Part shown: positions 10,551 to 20,832 of the stretch, piece after piece
Layout of the letters: every line of letters begins with the position of its first letter
Numbering within the stretch: the stretch's first letter is position 1
NCBI GenBank assembly: GCA_024867545.1
Contig: JANFNE010000078.1
Location: 1-64,000, forward strand
Reading direction: 5' to 3'
DNA length: 64,000 bases
From: Phytopythium helicoides
Taxonomy: Eukaryota > Oomycota > Peronosporomycetes > Pythiales > Pythiaceae
Notes under the pieces: model-generated
Told to the model about the DNA's origin: nothing
What the model saw: only the letters and a program-made list of their open reading frames with translations
Databases searched by the model: none
Position numbers and translations under genes: made by a program

Positions 10551-12232
10551 TCAGAACAGCCCGCTGACTGCTTCGTAGACTCCCAGAACGAGAGCAGCAA
10601 AGCCGATCAGGATCATCCCATAAAGGAACAGCTTTTGCACCCGGAAGCGGAAAGTCGGAGGTTCGTCCTGGAACAACTCGAGGTAGAACCACGCTGGTAG
10701 GATGAACGCCAGCAGTGAGCAGCAAGTCGATCCGATGAACGAGATAAAGCCGCCAAAGCCTGGAACAAAAGAAACAATATGAGTTGAAAGCCCCAAGAAA
10801 GGAACATACCACAGAAGAAACTTACTTGGGATACCAGCGGCAAGGACACCAGTCAGCAACACTACGCTCGCACGGAGCAGCGCCGACTTAGTTGCGCTCA
10901 GACCAGATTGATCCGATGCGTTTTGACTGCTATTTCTTTGTCCGATCAAGGACTGAAGCACTTCAAATACAGGGAACAGCATCACTGGATAGGTGAAGAA
11001 AAGTCCAACGCACAAGCACAGCTTCACAGCCATTGCCATGCTCCCGGACCCTTCGAAGTTCAGCGTAATAACGTCTTCGGTCGCGTCGCCAAATGCCAGG
11101 TAGCCACAAATGCCGAATGCTGCATAAAGCGTAGTGATGAGACCAACGGTTGCATACAGAATCGGCGTGAAGTTTTCCTTGTGTAGCATGGAGTTCTCGA
11201 GCGGAAGCACCATTCCAACTCCTTCAAAGCAGTAACTCGCGACCCCAAAGAAGAATGGAACGCTTGAAATGACACCAAATACTTCAATGTGGTCGTGGTC
11301 GAGCGGCATGTACGACAGGTCAGTGTGGAGCACAATTGCGAGCCCGAGGATATTCATCACGTCAGCGACCAGCGCGACCAAAGCCAGCTCTTTCATGTGC
11401 TTGAGCAGCGAAAATCCAATCAGCGGCGGCACGCAGACCGAAACGACAATCTCCTTGGAAATGCCCAGGAACTTGTTGACGTTGGTCGCGATGAAGATGA
11501 GGTCTAAACGGGTGTCAACAAAGACACAAGGTGAGGCTGCAGGGTTGCTACGCGGGCTGTCGTATTTCACAGCTTACATGCAATGGAGAAGCCTGTCTGG
11601 GAAATAACGATCGCCAAGTTGACGATGAAGGCACCCGCCTCGCCCATGGCCATGCGACCAATGTCTCCGTACGTCTTGATCACGTGCCCATGGCGTTTGA
11701 GCTTGTACTTGCACCTGACGATGAGCAGCATGGCATACACGCTGATGGCGGCCACGCTGATCAGCGTCACAAGTCCAAGCTGTACACCACATCAACGTCA
11801 GCAGACAGCTTTTACTGATTCCTTCACCATGTTGCAGCAGCTTTCTCACCAGGATGCCGCACTTCTTGAACGCGTACGGGAGCCCAAGCACGCCCGAGCC
11901 GAGGAACGCGATGCAAGTGTTCCCAAACGTCCGGAAGTCGCTGCCAGCAGTTCCCACGCATCACTCCACGCCCCCAAATAAATCCACAAAAAATGCCAAC
12001 GCGCCGCATACGACGTCAGGTGCAGGTCATGCAGCTCGACGACGGGCTCGTCCGACGCCGCGCGCGTCAGCTTCTCGCGCTTCTGCCGCCCACTCGGGTG
12101 CCGCGCGGCCACTCCAGCGGAGCTGAGGCTGGAGCTCGAGGCCGTGGAGCCGTCCGAGTCGGAGCGCGCGTCTTCCAGGTCCACGACCTCCATCTCCTGC
12201 AGCTGCAGCCGCGGCAGCGCCTCGAGGCTCAT
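10551..12232 (-). CDS. Amino acid/auxin permease family (AAAP) transporter, copy 2
   Basis: Five exons on the minus strand: 12232-12012, 11940-11850, 11779-11578, 11503-10826 and 10759-10551, giving 466 residues. An acidic, Ser-rich N-terminal tail of about 70 residues precedes the first helix, whose FLGSGVLGLPYAFKKCG is the family signature. GVGMVLPLENSM and AFGICGYLAFG match copy 1. The last intron (10825-10760) is 66 nt, in frame and free of stops, so an uncorrected reading would include it as protein; copy 1 has an intron at the same place that does contain stops, which supports removal here. An upstream in-frame ATG at 12451 is possible, but MSLEALPRL at 12232 looks the more natural start. 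Substrate unknown. Confidence 0.87.
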
Positions 12233-13177
12233 TGTCGTGTCGGCAAGTGACGCAAGTGGAAGGAGCTCCGGAACATGACCGGTTTTACCGGTATCGCATC
12301 TGTTCATGTGTCTCTGGTGTCTCGCAGGTGAGCGAGTCGTCTTCATGGCTGCCACAAGCAACACATGTCGCCACCTTCGTGGCCTAAGGAGCTGAGGAGC
12401 AGCCACTTGCCATGAATGTTGCTTAGATTGCATGTGCTCAAGCAGGATCATGAAGCACAGCGATCTGAAGTTGACAAAGCGACTCGTTCGTCGAGCAGGA
12501 ATTGACAGTCAGCGCTCATGACAATCAAACTCGCTGGTGCTGACATGGGAATCAAACCCGATGATGTTGATGACCATGACCAAGATGGAAGCGGATATGC
12601 GGTTGCCGTTGATGGCAACTAGCATCCCATGATTGACGTTAGCGCAGCTGCTCCAAGGCGCAGCACGGGCGATTGCGTGGCCGCTGGATTCTCCTGCTTG
12701 CGGCAATTCGAGCTTGTGGACAGCTCATTCTCGCATTGGGCGAAGGTTGCGGCGGCTCCTTCGACTATTCATGGCGTCGCACATCTCGCTCTGCATAACA
12801 TGACGTTCTAGCACTCGATGCGGCGACGCTGTGCAAGCCACTACAATCACATTTCCATCGCCAGCCACGTACCACCATTTTCGCTGGAGAATGCAAAAAC
12901 ATCTTCCTTTGCCCGTCATGACGTCATGACAGGACCTTCAAGCGGCGTTTGACAGCGATGCGAACGGCGCGCGTGATGCCGCGGCGTATTAAGCGCGCAA
13001 GCTCAAGTTGAAGCGCGAGCCCGACTGCCCATCGTGACTTTCTCTTGCGGCACGAGTGCACCTCTCGATGGCGGATTCGTCCGTCGGAAGAAGCCGCGGC
13101 GTCACTTTCCATTCCGCCGCGAGTCGAGCGCCAGCAAAAGCCCCCAACTTCTTCCGCCAGCAAGCCACGGAGCAGCC
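12233..13177. other. Intergenic region between divergent genes
   Basis: About 945 bases between the AAAP gene and the NTF2-fold gene. No open frame here shows a domain or biased composition. A cactttccattcc stretch near 13102 resembles the oomycete INR-FPR promoter and may drive the gene at 13178. Confidence 0.5.
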
Positions 13178-13525
13178 ATGGGCCTCGCGACGACTGTAAA
13201 CCAGGAGAACGTCGAGACGGTGCGTCGGTACGTGGCGCTGCGGCTCGAGAAGCGCACCAAGGAGACGCTGGAGCTCGTGAGCGACGACATTTCCTTCTAC
13301 AGCCAGCGCGACGGCACGTACAACGGCAAGGACGAGTTCCTCGTGTACCTGGAGAAGACCAAGATCGAGGGCACGTGGCAGCCGCCGGCCATCGAGGACG
13401 GCGACGACGAGCACGTGATCGTGCGCGGGGTCGTCAAGATCTTCTACATCCCCATCTCGGTCAAGTCGACCTTCTCCTTCTCCGAGGACGGCAAGATCTG
13501 CCGCATCCACACTGGCAAGGCCTGA
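13178..13525 (+). CDS. Small NTF2-like/SnoaL-fold protein
   Basis: Single exon, 115 residues. The plan is that of the NTF2-like fold: an N-terminal helix (ENVETVRRYVALRLEKRT), then LVSDDISFYSQRDGTYNGKDEFLVYLEK and three beta-strands ending FSFSEDGKICRIHTGKA. The SnoaL-like branch includes small cyclases, isomerases and many stress proteins of unknown activity. The first ATG of the open frame is at 13034, but the ATG at 13178 places the conserved helix at the start and is preferred. No catalytic assignment is possible. Confidence 0.72.
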   Translation: MGLATTVNQENVETVRRYVALRLEKRTKETLELVSDDISFYSQRDGTYNGKDEFLVYLEKTKIEGTWQPPAIEDGDDEHVIVRGVVKIFYIPISVKSTFSFSEDGKICRIHTGKA

Positions 13526-13765
13526 GCTCGCCCCTCAACGCAGTCGAGGTCTCCCTTAAGCGTAGCGTAAAATGTCACCACCGGCTTGTTGAAATGCAAC
13601 GTTCCATCTTCCCTTGCCTCACCACCACCACCATTTTTGCTGGTTTCCCCATCCATGTTGCCCAACCTTACATACAAATCCCCATATCAATTCAGTGGGC
13701 ATACAACACGCAAGATTAAAAAAAAAGGCAATCTTCCCCATTTTGAACGCGGCCAAACGGTCGAG

Positions 13766-15448
13766 ATGGCGGGCGCCGCCGTGGAGGCCCGCGAGCGCCT
13801 GGAGCGCCAGTATGAGGACATGCACGTGGCCATGGACCACGCGCTGGCGGCGCTGCGCATCGAGTCGCTGCCGGCGCTGGCGCCGCGCGGTGCGGGGCCG
13901 ACGAGCGCCGTCGACAGCTGGCGCGTGCTCACGGACCTGTTCGATTCGCGGAGGCTCAAGCTGCAGCAGCGCGAGGACAAGCGGCGGCGCAAGGAGCTCA
14001 AGAAGCAGCAGAAGGAGGCGGAGGTCAAGGCTGCCAAGGCCAGGGCCAAGGCTGCGCGGGAGGAGGAGGACAAGGCCCGCAAGAAGCAGCTCAAGAAGAC
14101 GCAGGGGAAGCCGGTGACGCCTAGAGGAAGCTCTCCGCGCAACGGGACGGCCAGCAACTCGTTCCTGGCGCCAGACCCGGCGACGAGTGTGCTGAGCAAG
14201 CTGAGAGAGCAGGCGGGGCTGGCGAGCCTCTTGCCAGGCACCAACAAGTACGCAGCGCTCTTGAAATGGGTCGAGACGGACCAGAGCAAGAACCTGCCGC
14301 TGCCTCGAGAACTCGTGGCGCTGGTCGAGCGCATCCGCTCGCGTGAGAGCAAGCGGGCAGAGGCAAAGAAGCTCGCCTCGCAGAAGAAGGCGAAAAAGCC
14401 CATCAAGGAGGAAACACTGGACGATCGACTGCGTGCAGAGCGCAAAAAGAAGCTGCTGGAGGTCGCGCGGCCGCGAAAGGCGTCCTCGGCTTCGCGCAAG
14501 CGACGCATCGTCGACGACGAAGAGGAGGATGGAAAGGAAGAAAGCAGCGATGAAGCGGAATATGCCGACGGATATTCAGATTCTGGTGACGATGACGAAG
14601 CCGAGTTCGAAGCGAGCATGTCGCCGCCGAAGGAAACCAAGAAGCCGCCGAAACGGAACGGAACTACTTCATCTACTCCAGCGCAAACAGCAGCGCTGTC
14701 CGCTAAGGAGCAACTGCAGCGTGTGGTGGCCAAGATGAAGGAGGAAGAGCTGCTGTCCAAGTCGTCGAGCGCTACCTACTTGACATACGAGAACTCTTCT
14801 GAATCGGCTGCTCCGAAGTATCGAGGGTCGTCGCCTGGAGATGCCATCGTTTTGGACGAAAGCGATGGTGAGGAGGACGACGAGAGCGAAGCGGAATACG
14901 ATACCACCAACAAAGCGAATGCAGCCGGAGAAGATGCAGAGGAAGCGGACAATGGCGACGCTGAGGGTGACGAATCTTCTTCTACGGACGAAGACCAGGA
15001 CCTCTTCGACCTCAATGAAGAGGACGTCTATGTCGTGGAGTCGATTCTAAAGGTGAAAGAAGGTCGCACGATTACCACCAACAACGGAAAGCGGAGAAAG
15101 GAAGCGGATTTGTACCTCGTCAAGTGGGACGGATACGACGAGCTCACGTGGGAGCCGGAATCCAACATTCCTCAACGGTTAATCGATTTTTTTCGCGACC
15201 GTGAACGAGCCAAGCGAGCGTGTCTGTACCAGATTGACCAGTTCGTGGAGCGCAAGGTCGTCGACAATGTCACCACGGGAACCAAGGAGGTTATTTATTT
15301 GATCCAGTGGATCAACCAGTCGCAAGCAGTGTGGGAGGTGCGTTCGACACTCCCTGAAAAGACGGCTATCTGGCTCGACAAGGTGGCAGGTGCTGGTGGC
15401 GAGGCGCAAAAGAGGCGCATCAAAATCTACAGCAGCGGCGGAAAATAA
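13766..15448 (+). CDS. Chromodomain protein with tandem chromo-like modules
   Basis: Single exon, 560 residues from the ATG at 13766. Residues about 65-120 form a Lys/Arg/Glu-rich predicted coiled coil (RREKKELKKQQKEAE-like). The middle (about 195-410) alternates basic patches with strongly acidic runs, as in nuclear proteins. A canonical chromodomain lies at about 418-485: VYVVESILKVKE, then DLYLVKWDGYDELTWEPESNI, with the aromatic cage residues Y, W and W visible. It is followed at once by a weaker second module (YQIDQFVERKVV to IYLIQWINQSQAVWEV). The protein probably reads methylated histone tails in chromatin. A long antisense frame across it is a compositional shadow. Confidence 0.83.
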   Translation: MAGAAVEARERLERQYEDMHVAMDHALAALRIESLPALAPRGAGPTSAVDSWRVLTDLFDSRRLKLQQREDKRRRKELKKQQKEAEVKAAKARAKAAREEEDKARKKQLKKTQGKPVTPRGSSPRNGTASNSFLAPDPATSVLSKLREQAGLASLLPGTNKYAALLKWVETDQSKNLPLPRELVALVERIRSRESKRAEAKKLASQKKAKKPIKEETLDDRLRAERKKKLLEVARPRKASSASRKRRIVDDEEEDGKEESSDEAEYADGYSDSGDDDEAEFEASMSPPKETKKPPKRNGTTSSTPAQTAALSAKEQLQRVVAKMKEEELLSKSSSATYLTYENSSESAAPKYRGSSPGDAIVLDESDGEEDDESEAEYDTTNKANAAGEDAEEADNGDAEGDESSSTDEDQDLFDLNEEDVYVVESILKVKEGRTITTNNGKRRKEADLYLVKWDGYDELTWEPESNIPQRLIDFFRDRERAKRACLYQIDQFVERKVVDNVTTGTKEVIYLIQWINQSQAVWEVRSTLPEKTAIWLDKVAGAGGEAQKRRIKIYSSGGK

Positions 15449-15608
15449 GGGTCCAAGTGTGGCAATGCGACAATAGGGAGGGTAGTGTTACTGCTGTAAG
15501 CGAGCCGACACTCGGTGTTTCTTTCGGTCTCATCAACTCGCGTGTGCTTGCATTTATGCATCCTCTTAGGTGAAGAGTTATCACTGCGGGGACGGGAACG
15601 GAGCGCGC

Positions 15609-16669
15609 TCAGACGATGCGGTCGAGCTCGGTCGCGTACGAGAGCGTCTCGCCCACAAGGCGCAGCGACGGAATGTCGGATGCGCCGAGCGACTTTTCCG
15701 GTGCCTTGAACCACACGTGGCCCTCGCGCACGATCCACTCGGGCTTGTGCTCCTGGATGTACGCGCTGAGCTCGGCGGGCGAGTCGAGCAGCAGCATCTT
15801 TTGCGCGTCCGCGAGCTCCAGGCACTGGTACGCGATCTCGGCGCAGTCGGCAATGTTCTCACGCACGGTCTGCACGAGCTGGCGCAGGAAGAACGGGAAG
15901 AAGGCGTTCGGGACGTTTGTGCGCGCCTCGAGCACCTGTCACGCGTGAAAACTTCAGTCACGTGACGCTAGATTACAAAAAGTTCCTGTGTTTGTGCTCG
16001 CACCTTGTTGTACGTGCCCTCCATGAGGTACTGCTCCAGCTTGATGGGGAATGCAATATTGACGTCCTGGCGACTCTGCTCCGGCAGCAGCTCAAGCTGG
16101 ACATGGCACGAGCGCGCGTGTGAACACCTCCACCACCTCCAACATCTCCAAGCACAAGCAAACCTCGTTGTGGAATTCAGCCATGCGGTTCTCGACCAGC
16201 AGCTGCAGCAGCCGCGTGCCGAGGATCTGGAAGTGCAGCGCGGACGGCGCGCCGACCGCCGAGTAGTACGGCTTGAGCTGCGTGACGCTGCGCTCGAAGG
16301 CCGCCATGTCCTCGCTCGCGATGCTCAGCACGGTCGCGCTCTCGAGCACGTGGCCTGCGCTCCACCTCCGCCCCGTCAGCAGCTGCTCAAGCCCCAACTC
16401 CTTCACATAATCACCACGTACAGGCCAAGGCGCGCTCGCGGTCGGCCGAGGGCGAGTCGACGCCGAGCGGCGGAAGCGACGGCAACGTCGTGAGCGCGAT
16501 CTGCGCAGGTTTGGGGCTCGTCACGGCGCTATTTGAGAGCGGGAAGCGGCCGGAAGGACCCCACCTTGAGCTTGGTCAGCTGCGTCTTGGCCTCCGCCAG
16601 CTGCTGGTTGTCGATGGCCGCGCGCAGCGTCTGCGCCTCGCGCTCCAGCGCCTCCAGGTTGGCCGCCAT
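15609..16669 (-). CDS. RPN12: 26S proteasome regulatory subunit RPN12 (PSMD8)
   Basis: Five exons: 16669-16565, 16500-16422, 16354-16164, 16096-16004 and 15935-15609. All phases fit, giving 264 residues, close to the family length. Markers are ATVLSIASEDMAAFERSVTQLKPYY, then LLVENRMAEFHNELELLP, FPIKLEQYLMEGTYNKV, and the C-terminal CSN8/PSD8 winged-helix part FFPFFLRQLVQTVRENIADC to the final TELDRIV. RPN12 is a lid subunit needed for late lid and 19S assembly. The N-terminal exon is the least certain; its start ATG is the first in that frame and yields an amphipathic helix. Its promoter side faces xylose isomerase across 0.9 kb, and its 3' end converges on the chromodomain gene. Confidence 0.88.
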
Positions 16670-17591
16670 ATCGCTCGGTTTCTCTCTTTTTGCTTGGAAA
16701 CTTTTGGATACGGGGGAGATTACGTGTGGACCACTTCATGAAGGCATGGCGGTCGAGAGGGGAGCTTCAACACCTTGCACTCGCTTGCATGCTGTGTGAT
16801 TGATGGTTGCTTACGGTGGAAGATTGATCTAGAGCCAGCAAACTCGATGGGACCAATATCCGCAACATGTGGGCGTGGCAGTATATTGGCAGTCCAAATG
16901 CAAAGGAGGCTCACTTTTTTGATCGAATACGCTGGGATGGATTGCTGCTGGTTTCTTGCTGAGGAGGTTTGGAATGGACCACCGCGTGATGCCTTTGTGT
17001 TCTGACAAACAGGTTATGGAAAGCTAGCCGTGCCATTTACCGTAAGCAAGTTTGTCCCTCTCACTAGTGCTCCAAGTTCATCTATCGGAATGGCTCACCT
17101 AGGAATCCAAGGTCGTTAGTTTGATGCCCGCGTTGTTCATTCATAGTCATGTTGCGAGCATCTTTGCATGCCTGCCCATTATCGAGTAGCATCAAGTTGC
17201 CACGCACTCGTTGCGCATGCTTGCTACCAAACATGCACCACGGTACATCTCGAGAAGTGACGCGCCATCACGATAGAACTGGTTGTTCACCACATCAACG
17301 GCTACAGTAAGGCTCGCCAATCACAATTCTATCGTATCACACAGAACCCTCCATTTTGCTGTTCCTAGAGAACGACCATCGCTGATCAACTAGTGCTGCA
17401 GAGCTACTCGAGACCATTTCAGCACGATGTGACCCGTGTTCGATCAAAAACGTGTTTCTCTTTTGCATTTGCTTTGAAAAAATCAATACTAACCCTTGCA
17501 CAAGCACGAGCACGATCGAGGAAGCAGTTGACTACTCCAACCAGCCAGCCAGCAACCTCACATAAACACACCCGGCAGCGTCACCACGTGC
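16670..17591. other. Intergenic region
   Basis: About 920 bases holding the RPN12 promoter on the left and the xylose isomerase 3' flank on the right. No open frame with coding character or recognisable element is visible. Confidence 0.5.
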
Positions 17592-18950
17592 TTACACGTA
17601 GCGGTTGAAGAGCATCTCGGCGAGCTCCTGCTTGCCAGACGTGTGCGCCGGCTCGCCAGTCTTCTGCGCGTACTCGACGAGCTCGTCGAAAGAGGCCTCG
17701 CCCTTCTCGACGCGCTCGCCCAGCGCGCTCTTCCACGACGCGTAGCGCGTGGCCACGAGCTCGCCGAGCACGTTGCTCTCAATGAGCTTGGCCGCCTGAC
17801 GCAGACCCTTGGCGAAGGTGTCCATCGAGCCAATGTGCGCGATGAACAGGTCCACAAGGTCCGTCGACTCACGGCGCACCTTGCAGTCAAAGTTGAGGCC
17901 ACCCTTGCCCAGACCGCCGATCTCCACGATCTTCTTCATCACGAGCGTCGCCTTCTTCTCGTCCATCAGGAACTGGTCCGTGTCCCAGCCGAGCAGCGGG
18001 TCGCCCGTGTTGCAGTCCACCGAGCCCAGCATGCCAAAGTTGGCGGCGTGGTAGATGTCGTGCTCGTAGTCGTGGCCCGCGAGCGTCGTGTGGTTCGGCT
18101 CAATGTTGAGCTTGAAATGCTGCTCGAGGCCGTAGAAGCTCAGGAACGACATGACCGTGGCCGCGTCGTAGTCGTACTGGTGCTTCATCGGCTCGCGCGG
18201 CTTGGGCTCCACGAGGAACTGGAAGTCGGCGCCGATCTGCTTCTTGTAGGCGACGGCCATCTTGAAGAAGGCCGCCATGTGGTCCAGCTCCTTGCGCACG
18301 TCCGTGTTGAGGATGCTCTGGAAGCCCTCGCGACCGCCCCAGAAGACAAAGTTCTCACCGCCGAGCTTGAGCGTGATGTCCATGGCCTTCTTGACGTGCG
18401 CCGCGGCGTGCGCGAACACGGCGAGGTCCGGGTTCGTGCTAGCGCCGTTCATGAAGCGCTTGTGGCTGAACAGGTTGGACGTTCCCCAGAGGCACTTGAC
18501 GCCCGTCGCGCGCTGCTTCTCGAGCAGGTAGTCCGAGATGTCGTCAAGCAGCTTGTACGTCTCGGGGATGTCGTCGCCCTCTTCCACAATGTCGACGTCG
18601 TGCCACGAGTAGTACTGCACGCCGAGCTTGGTGAAGAGCTCGAACGCCGCGTCCGCCTTGCACTTGGCGGCCTCGAGCTTGCGCTCGTAGGTCGTCGGCA
18701 GGCTCGCGTCCGAGAGCGGGTCGTGCCACGAGCGGTTGGTGAAGGTGCCCGGTCCGAACGGGTCAGCGCCCGTGCCGCCGAACGTGTGCCAGTAGCACAC
18801 GGCAAAGCGGCACCACTCGGCCATGGTCTTGCCCAGGATCACCTCGCTCGCGTTGTACTCTTGGAAGGCCAGCGGGTTGGCGCCGCCCTTGCCCTCGAAC
18901 TTGATGGCCGGCACGTCCGGGAAGTACGTCTTGACCTCGTGCTGCACCAT
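17592..18950 (-). CDS. xylA: Xylose isomerase (class II)
   Basis: Intronless, 452 residues, close to the class II length. It interconverts D-xylose and D-xylulose with two divalent metals. Visible signatures are the catalytic HDVD (His117, Asp120), VFWGGREGFQSILNTD, EPKPREPMKHQYDYD, the metal-binding NIEPNHTTLAGHDYEHD, and GSVDCNTGDPLLGWDTDQF. Most eukaryotes use a reductase/dehydrogenase route instead. This bacterial-type enzyme, also found in some fungi and oomycetes, therefore suggests old horizontal acquisition. Absence of introns fits. Codon use is strongly G/C-ending, like a highly expressed gene. The 551-codon frame on the opposite strand is a shadow of that bias. Confidence 0.95.
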   Translation of the reverse strand: MVQHEVKTYFPDVPAIKFEGKGGANPLAFQEYNASEVILGKTMAEWCRFAVCYWHTFGGTGADPFGPGTFTNRSWHDPLSDASLPTTYERKLEAAKCKADAAFELFTKLGVQYYSWHDVDIVEEGDDIPETYKLLDDISDYLLEKQRATGVKCLWGTSNLFSHKRFMNGASTNPDLAVFAHAAAHVKKAMDITLKLGGENFVFWGGREGFQSILNTDVRKELDHMAAFFKMAVAYKKQIGADFQFLVEPKPREPMKHQYDYDAATVMSFLSFYGLEQHFKLNIEPNHTTLAGHDYEHDIYHAANFGMLGSVDCNTGDPLLGWDTDQFLMDEKKATLVMKKIVEIGGLGKGGLNFDCKVRRESTDLVDLFIAHIGSMDTFAKGLRQAAKLIESNVLGELVATRYASWKSALGERVEKGEASFDELVEYAQKTGEPAHTSGKQELAEMLFNRYV

Positions 18951-19466
18951 CGCGACTGGGTGGCTGTTGCTTGCTGCGTCGACTACTTGAAGCGGAGACT
19001 TGAGCTGGAGCCGGCAAAAGCAGGAATGAGGAGCTCGACTCGGTGCGCTCCAAGGATAATAGATGGGTACACCAATGACACCTGGTCATCACATCGACGT
19101 AGTTGCAGTTGGATGATGGGGGTCCAACTGTTTATGGGAGGGTTTGACTTGGAGTTTGTATGGATTTCCGCTAATGTACGACCGGCCGTGCTTCAGAAGC
19201 GGCTTCAACCACGTGCAAATGCTTGTTGGTTGATCAACTCGGCTGATTGTGACGGCAGTAGTGTGATGAACGGCTGGAGGCATCTTTTGGCGGTGTAGAC
19301 GACGTGATTCATCGAGATGAAGGGACCTCCGAGTCATGCAATGAACGTGTTGGGAAACCATTGCATTGTGGATCTAGGCTCGTGACGAGCATTTGATTGC
19401 ATTCGAATGTGCCCGCGACATCTTTTGGCAGTGGCGAGCTGCGCTGTCATGGCATGGCAACGCCAG
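18951..19466. other. Intergenic region
   Basis: About 515 bases between xylose isomerase and the first 5'-nucleotidase gene. It holds the isomerase promoter. Nothing else is recognised. Confidence 0.5.
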
Positions 19467-20758
19467 CTACTTGGCGAGCTGGTGCATGAGCAGCTCGACG
19501 GGTAGCAAGCTCGAGTCGTCGGTCAGCACAACGTCGAAGCGCTCCAAGTACGTCTCCAGCTTCTCCTTCACGTCGGTGTTCAAGAAGCCGATGCGCACAA
19601 TCTCGTCCTCGCTGAACTCGAGACCGTTGGCCATGTTGGCGTCGCCAAGCGAGTCGCCAAGCAGCAAGATGTTGTGGCGCTTCTCGAGCTGGCACTGCTG
19701 CCAGAACGCGGTCCCCGTCAGCGCGCTCGCGTTCTTGTTGAGGCTGTGCACGAGCTGCTCCAGTGAGCCATATCAAGACATTGGAGGCGTGGAGATTAGT
19801 GCGACGCGCATGCTAGGCTGAGCATTGCTGCACACGCACCGTGCCGTCGAACCCGACGAGCGTGCCGTCCGCATCGAACCGCATCATGTTGGACACGACG
19901 TGGACGTTTGGCGGAGGTGATCCGCGCGCTGTCTTGGCGTACTCGCGGTCGAGCACGGCGTGGATGACATCGTAGAGCCCCGCCGAGAAGATGAGCGTCG
20001 GCACGTTCTGGCTTGCGAGCACGTCGAAGATGTCCATGAATCCCTCTCGGAAGCAAATGTCGCTGGCATCAACAGCGCCTCGCACAGCCTGGCGCGTCAG
20101 CTTATGCTCGACCATGATGTCGTGCTGCCGAGTCCACCTAAAAGCAGTCGCTTACCAAACCATTAGCATCCCAACTCCACAAGCAGCTTGTTTGTTGCAC
20201 GCACCACTCAATCATGAACGGAAGCTTCTCGTCAGGTGTGAGGGTCGTGGACTGCTCGATAGGGTAGTACTGCTTAAACATGTCGTGGGCGCTCTGGACG
20301 GCCTTCTCCGGCAGCGCGTCGCTGGTCATGAGGATCCCGTGCGTGCTGTGTGCTCGCTCATCTGCAGTCCATCGTTCAACTTCACCACCTCACCTTCTTG
20401 CCATTGCTACAGACCAAATCCCCACCCGTGGGCTTGAAAAAGGGCGTGAGCGTGTAGTCAAAGTCGGCGATGACCATGAGCTTGTCCATCCCGTCGGTCG
20501 AGAACTTCTTCCACTTGCGCGCGAACTCCTCTGCGCTCGCCAAAATCCACGCGTCCGTCAGGATCTCTCCGTCTTCTCCTCCTCCCAGCGCGGCAGCTCC
20601 GCACCAGGGTCCCGGACGAACATCATGGGCCTCCGCGTGGGCCACCGGCCGCTCTGCTCTCCCTCTGAGCGCTCAGCGCGCGCTCTGAGGCTCCATGAGG
20701 CGCCCGCGGCCCCCACGGCGGCCGCCGCCAGCGCCTGTCTCCTCATCCCCTTCATCAT
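19467..20758 (-). CDS. UMPH-1 type 5'-nucleotidase, copy 1 (HAD superfamily)
   Basis: Exons are 20758-20605, 20530-20394, about 20356-20205, 20137-19840 and 19754-19467. The junction around 20393-20357 is uncertain: the in-phase acceptor is unusual, and an alternative donor T|GTAGCA with a CAG acceptor also fits. HAD motif I is ADFDYTLTPF, motif II lies in LIFSAGLYDVI and motif IV is LLLGDSLGDANM, all typical of pyrimidine 5'-nucleotidase (cN-III). These enzymes dephosphorylate CMP and UMP. The first exon adds about 50 residues with an Ala-rich hydrophobic run, then Arg-rich sequence, which cytosolic relatives lack; it may target an organelle or anchor the protein. The gene is head to head with copy 2, with start codons 74 bases apart. 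Confidence 0.82.
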
Positions 20759-20832
20759 CTTGGCTCGGGTTACGCCACTTTGACCAGGTTACCATTGGGT
20801 TACTCGCTTGTTGGAAAGGCAGGCGGAAGCGG

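Noticed and set aside
13687..14760. 357-codon minus-strand frame
   Set aside because: Ser-rich mirror of the Lys/Glu/Asp-rich region of the chromodomain gene.
17643..19298. 551-codon plus-strand frame across the xylose isomerase gene
   Set aside because: It is antisense to a protein with all catalytic motifs, and its Leu/Val/Arg/His-rich product is what G/C-ending codons give on the other strand.
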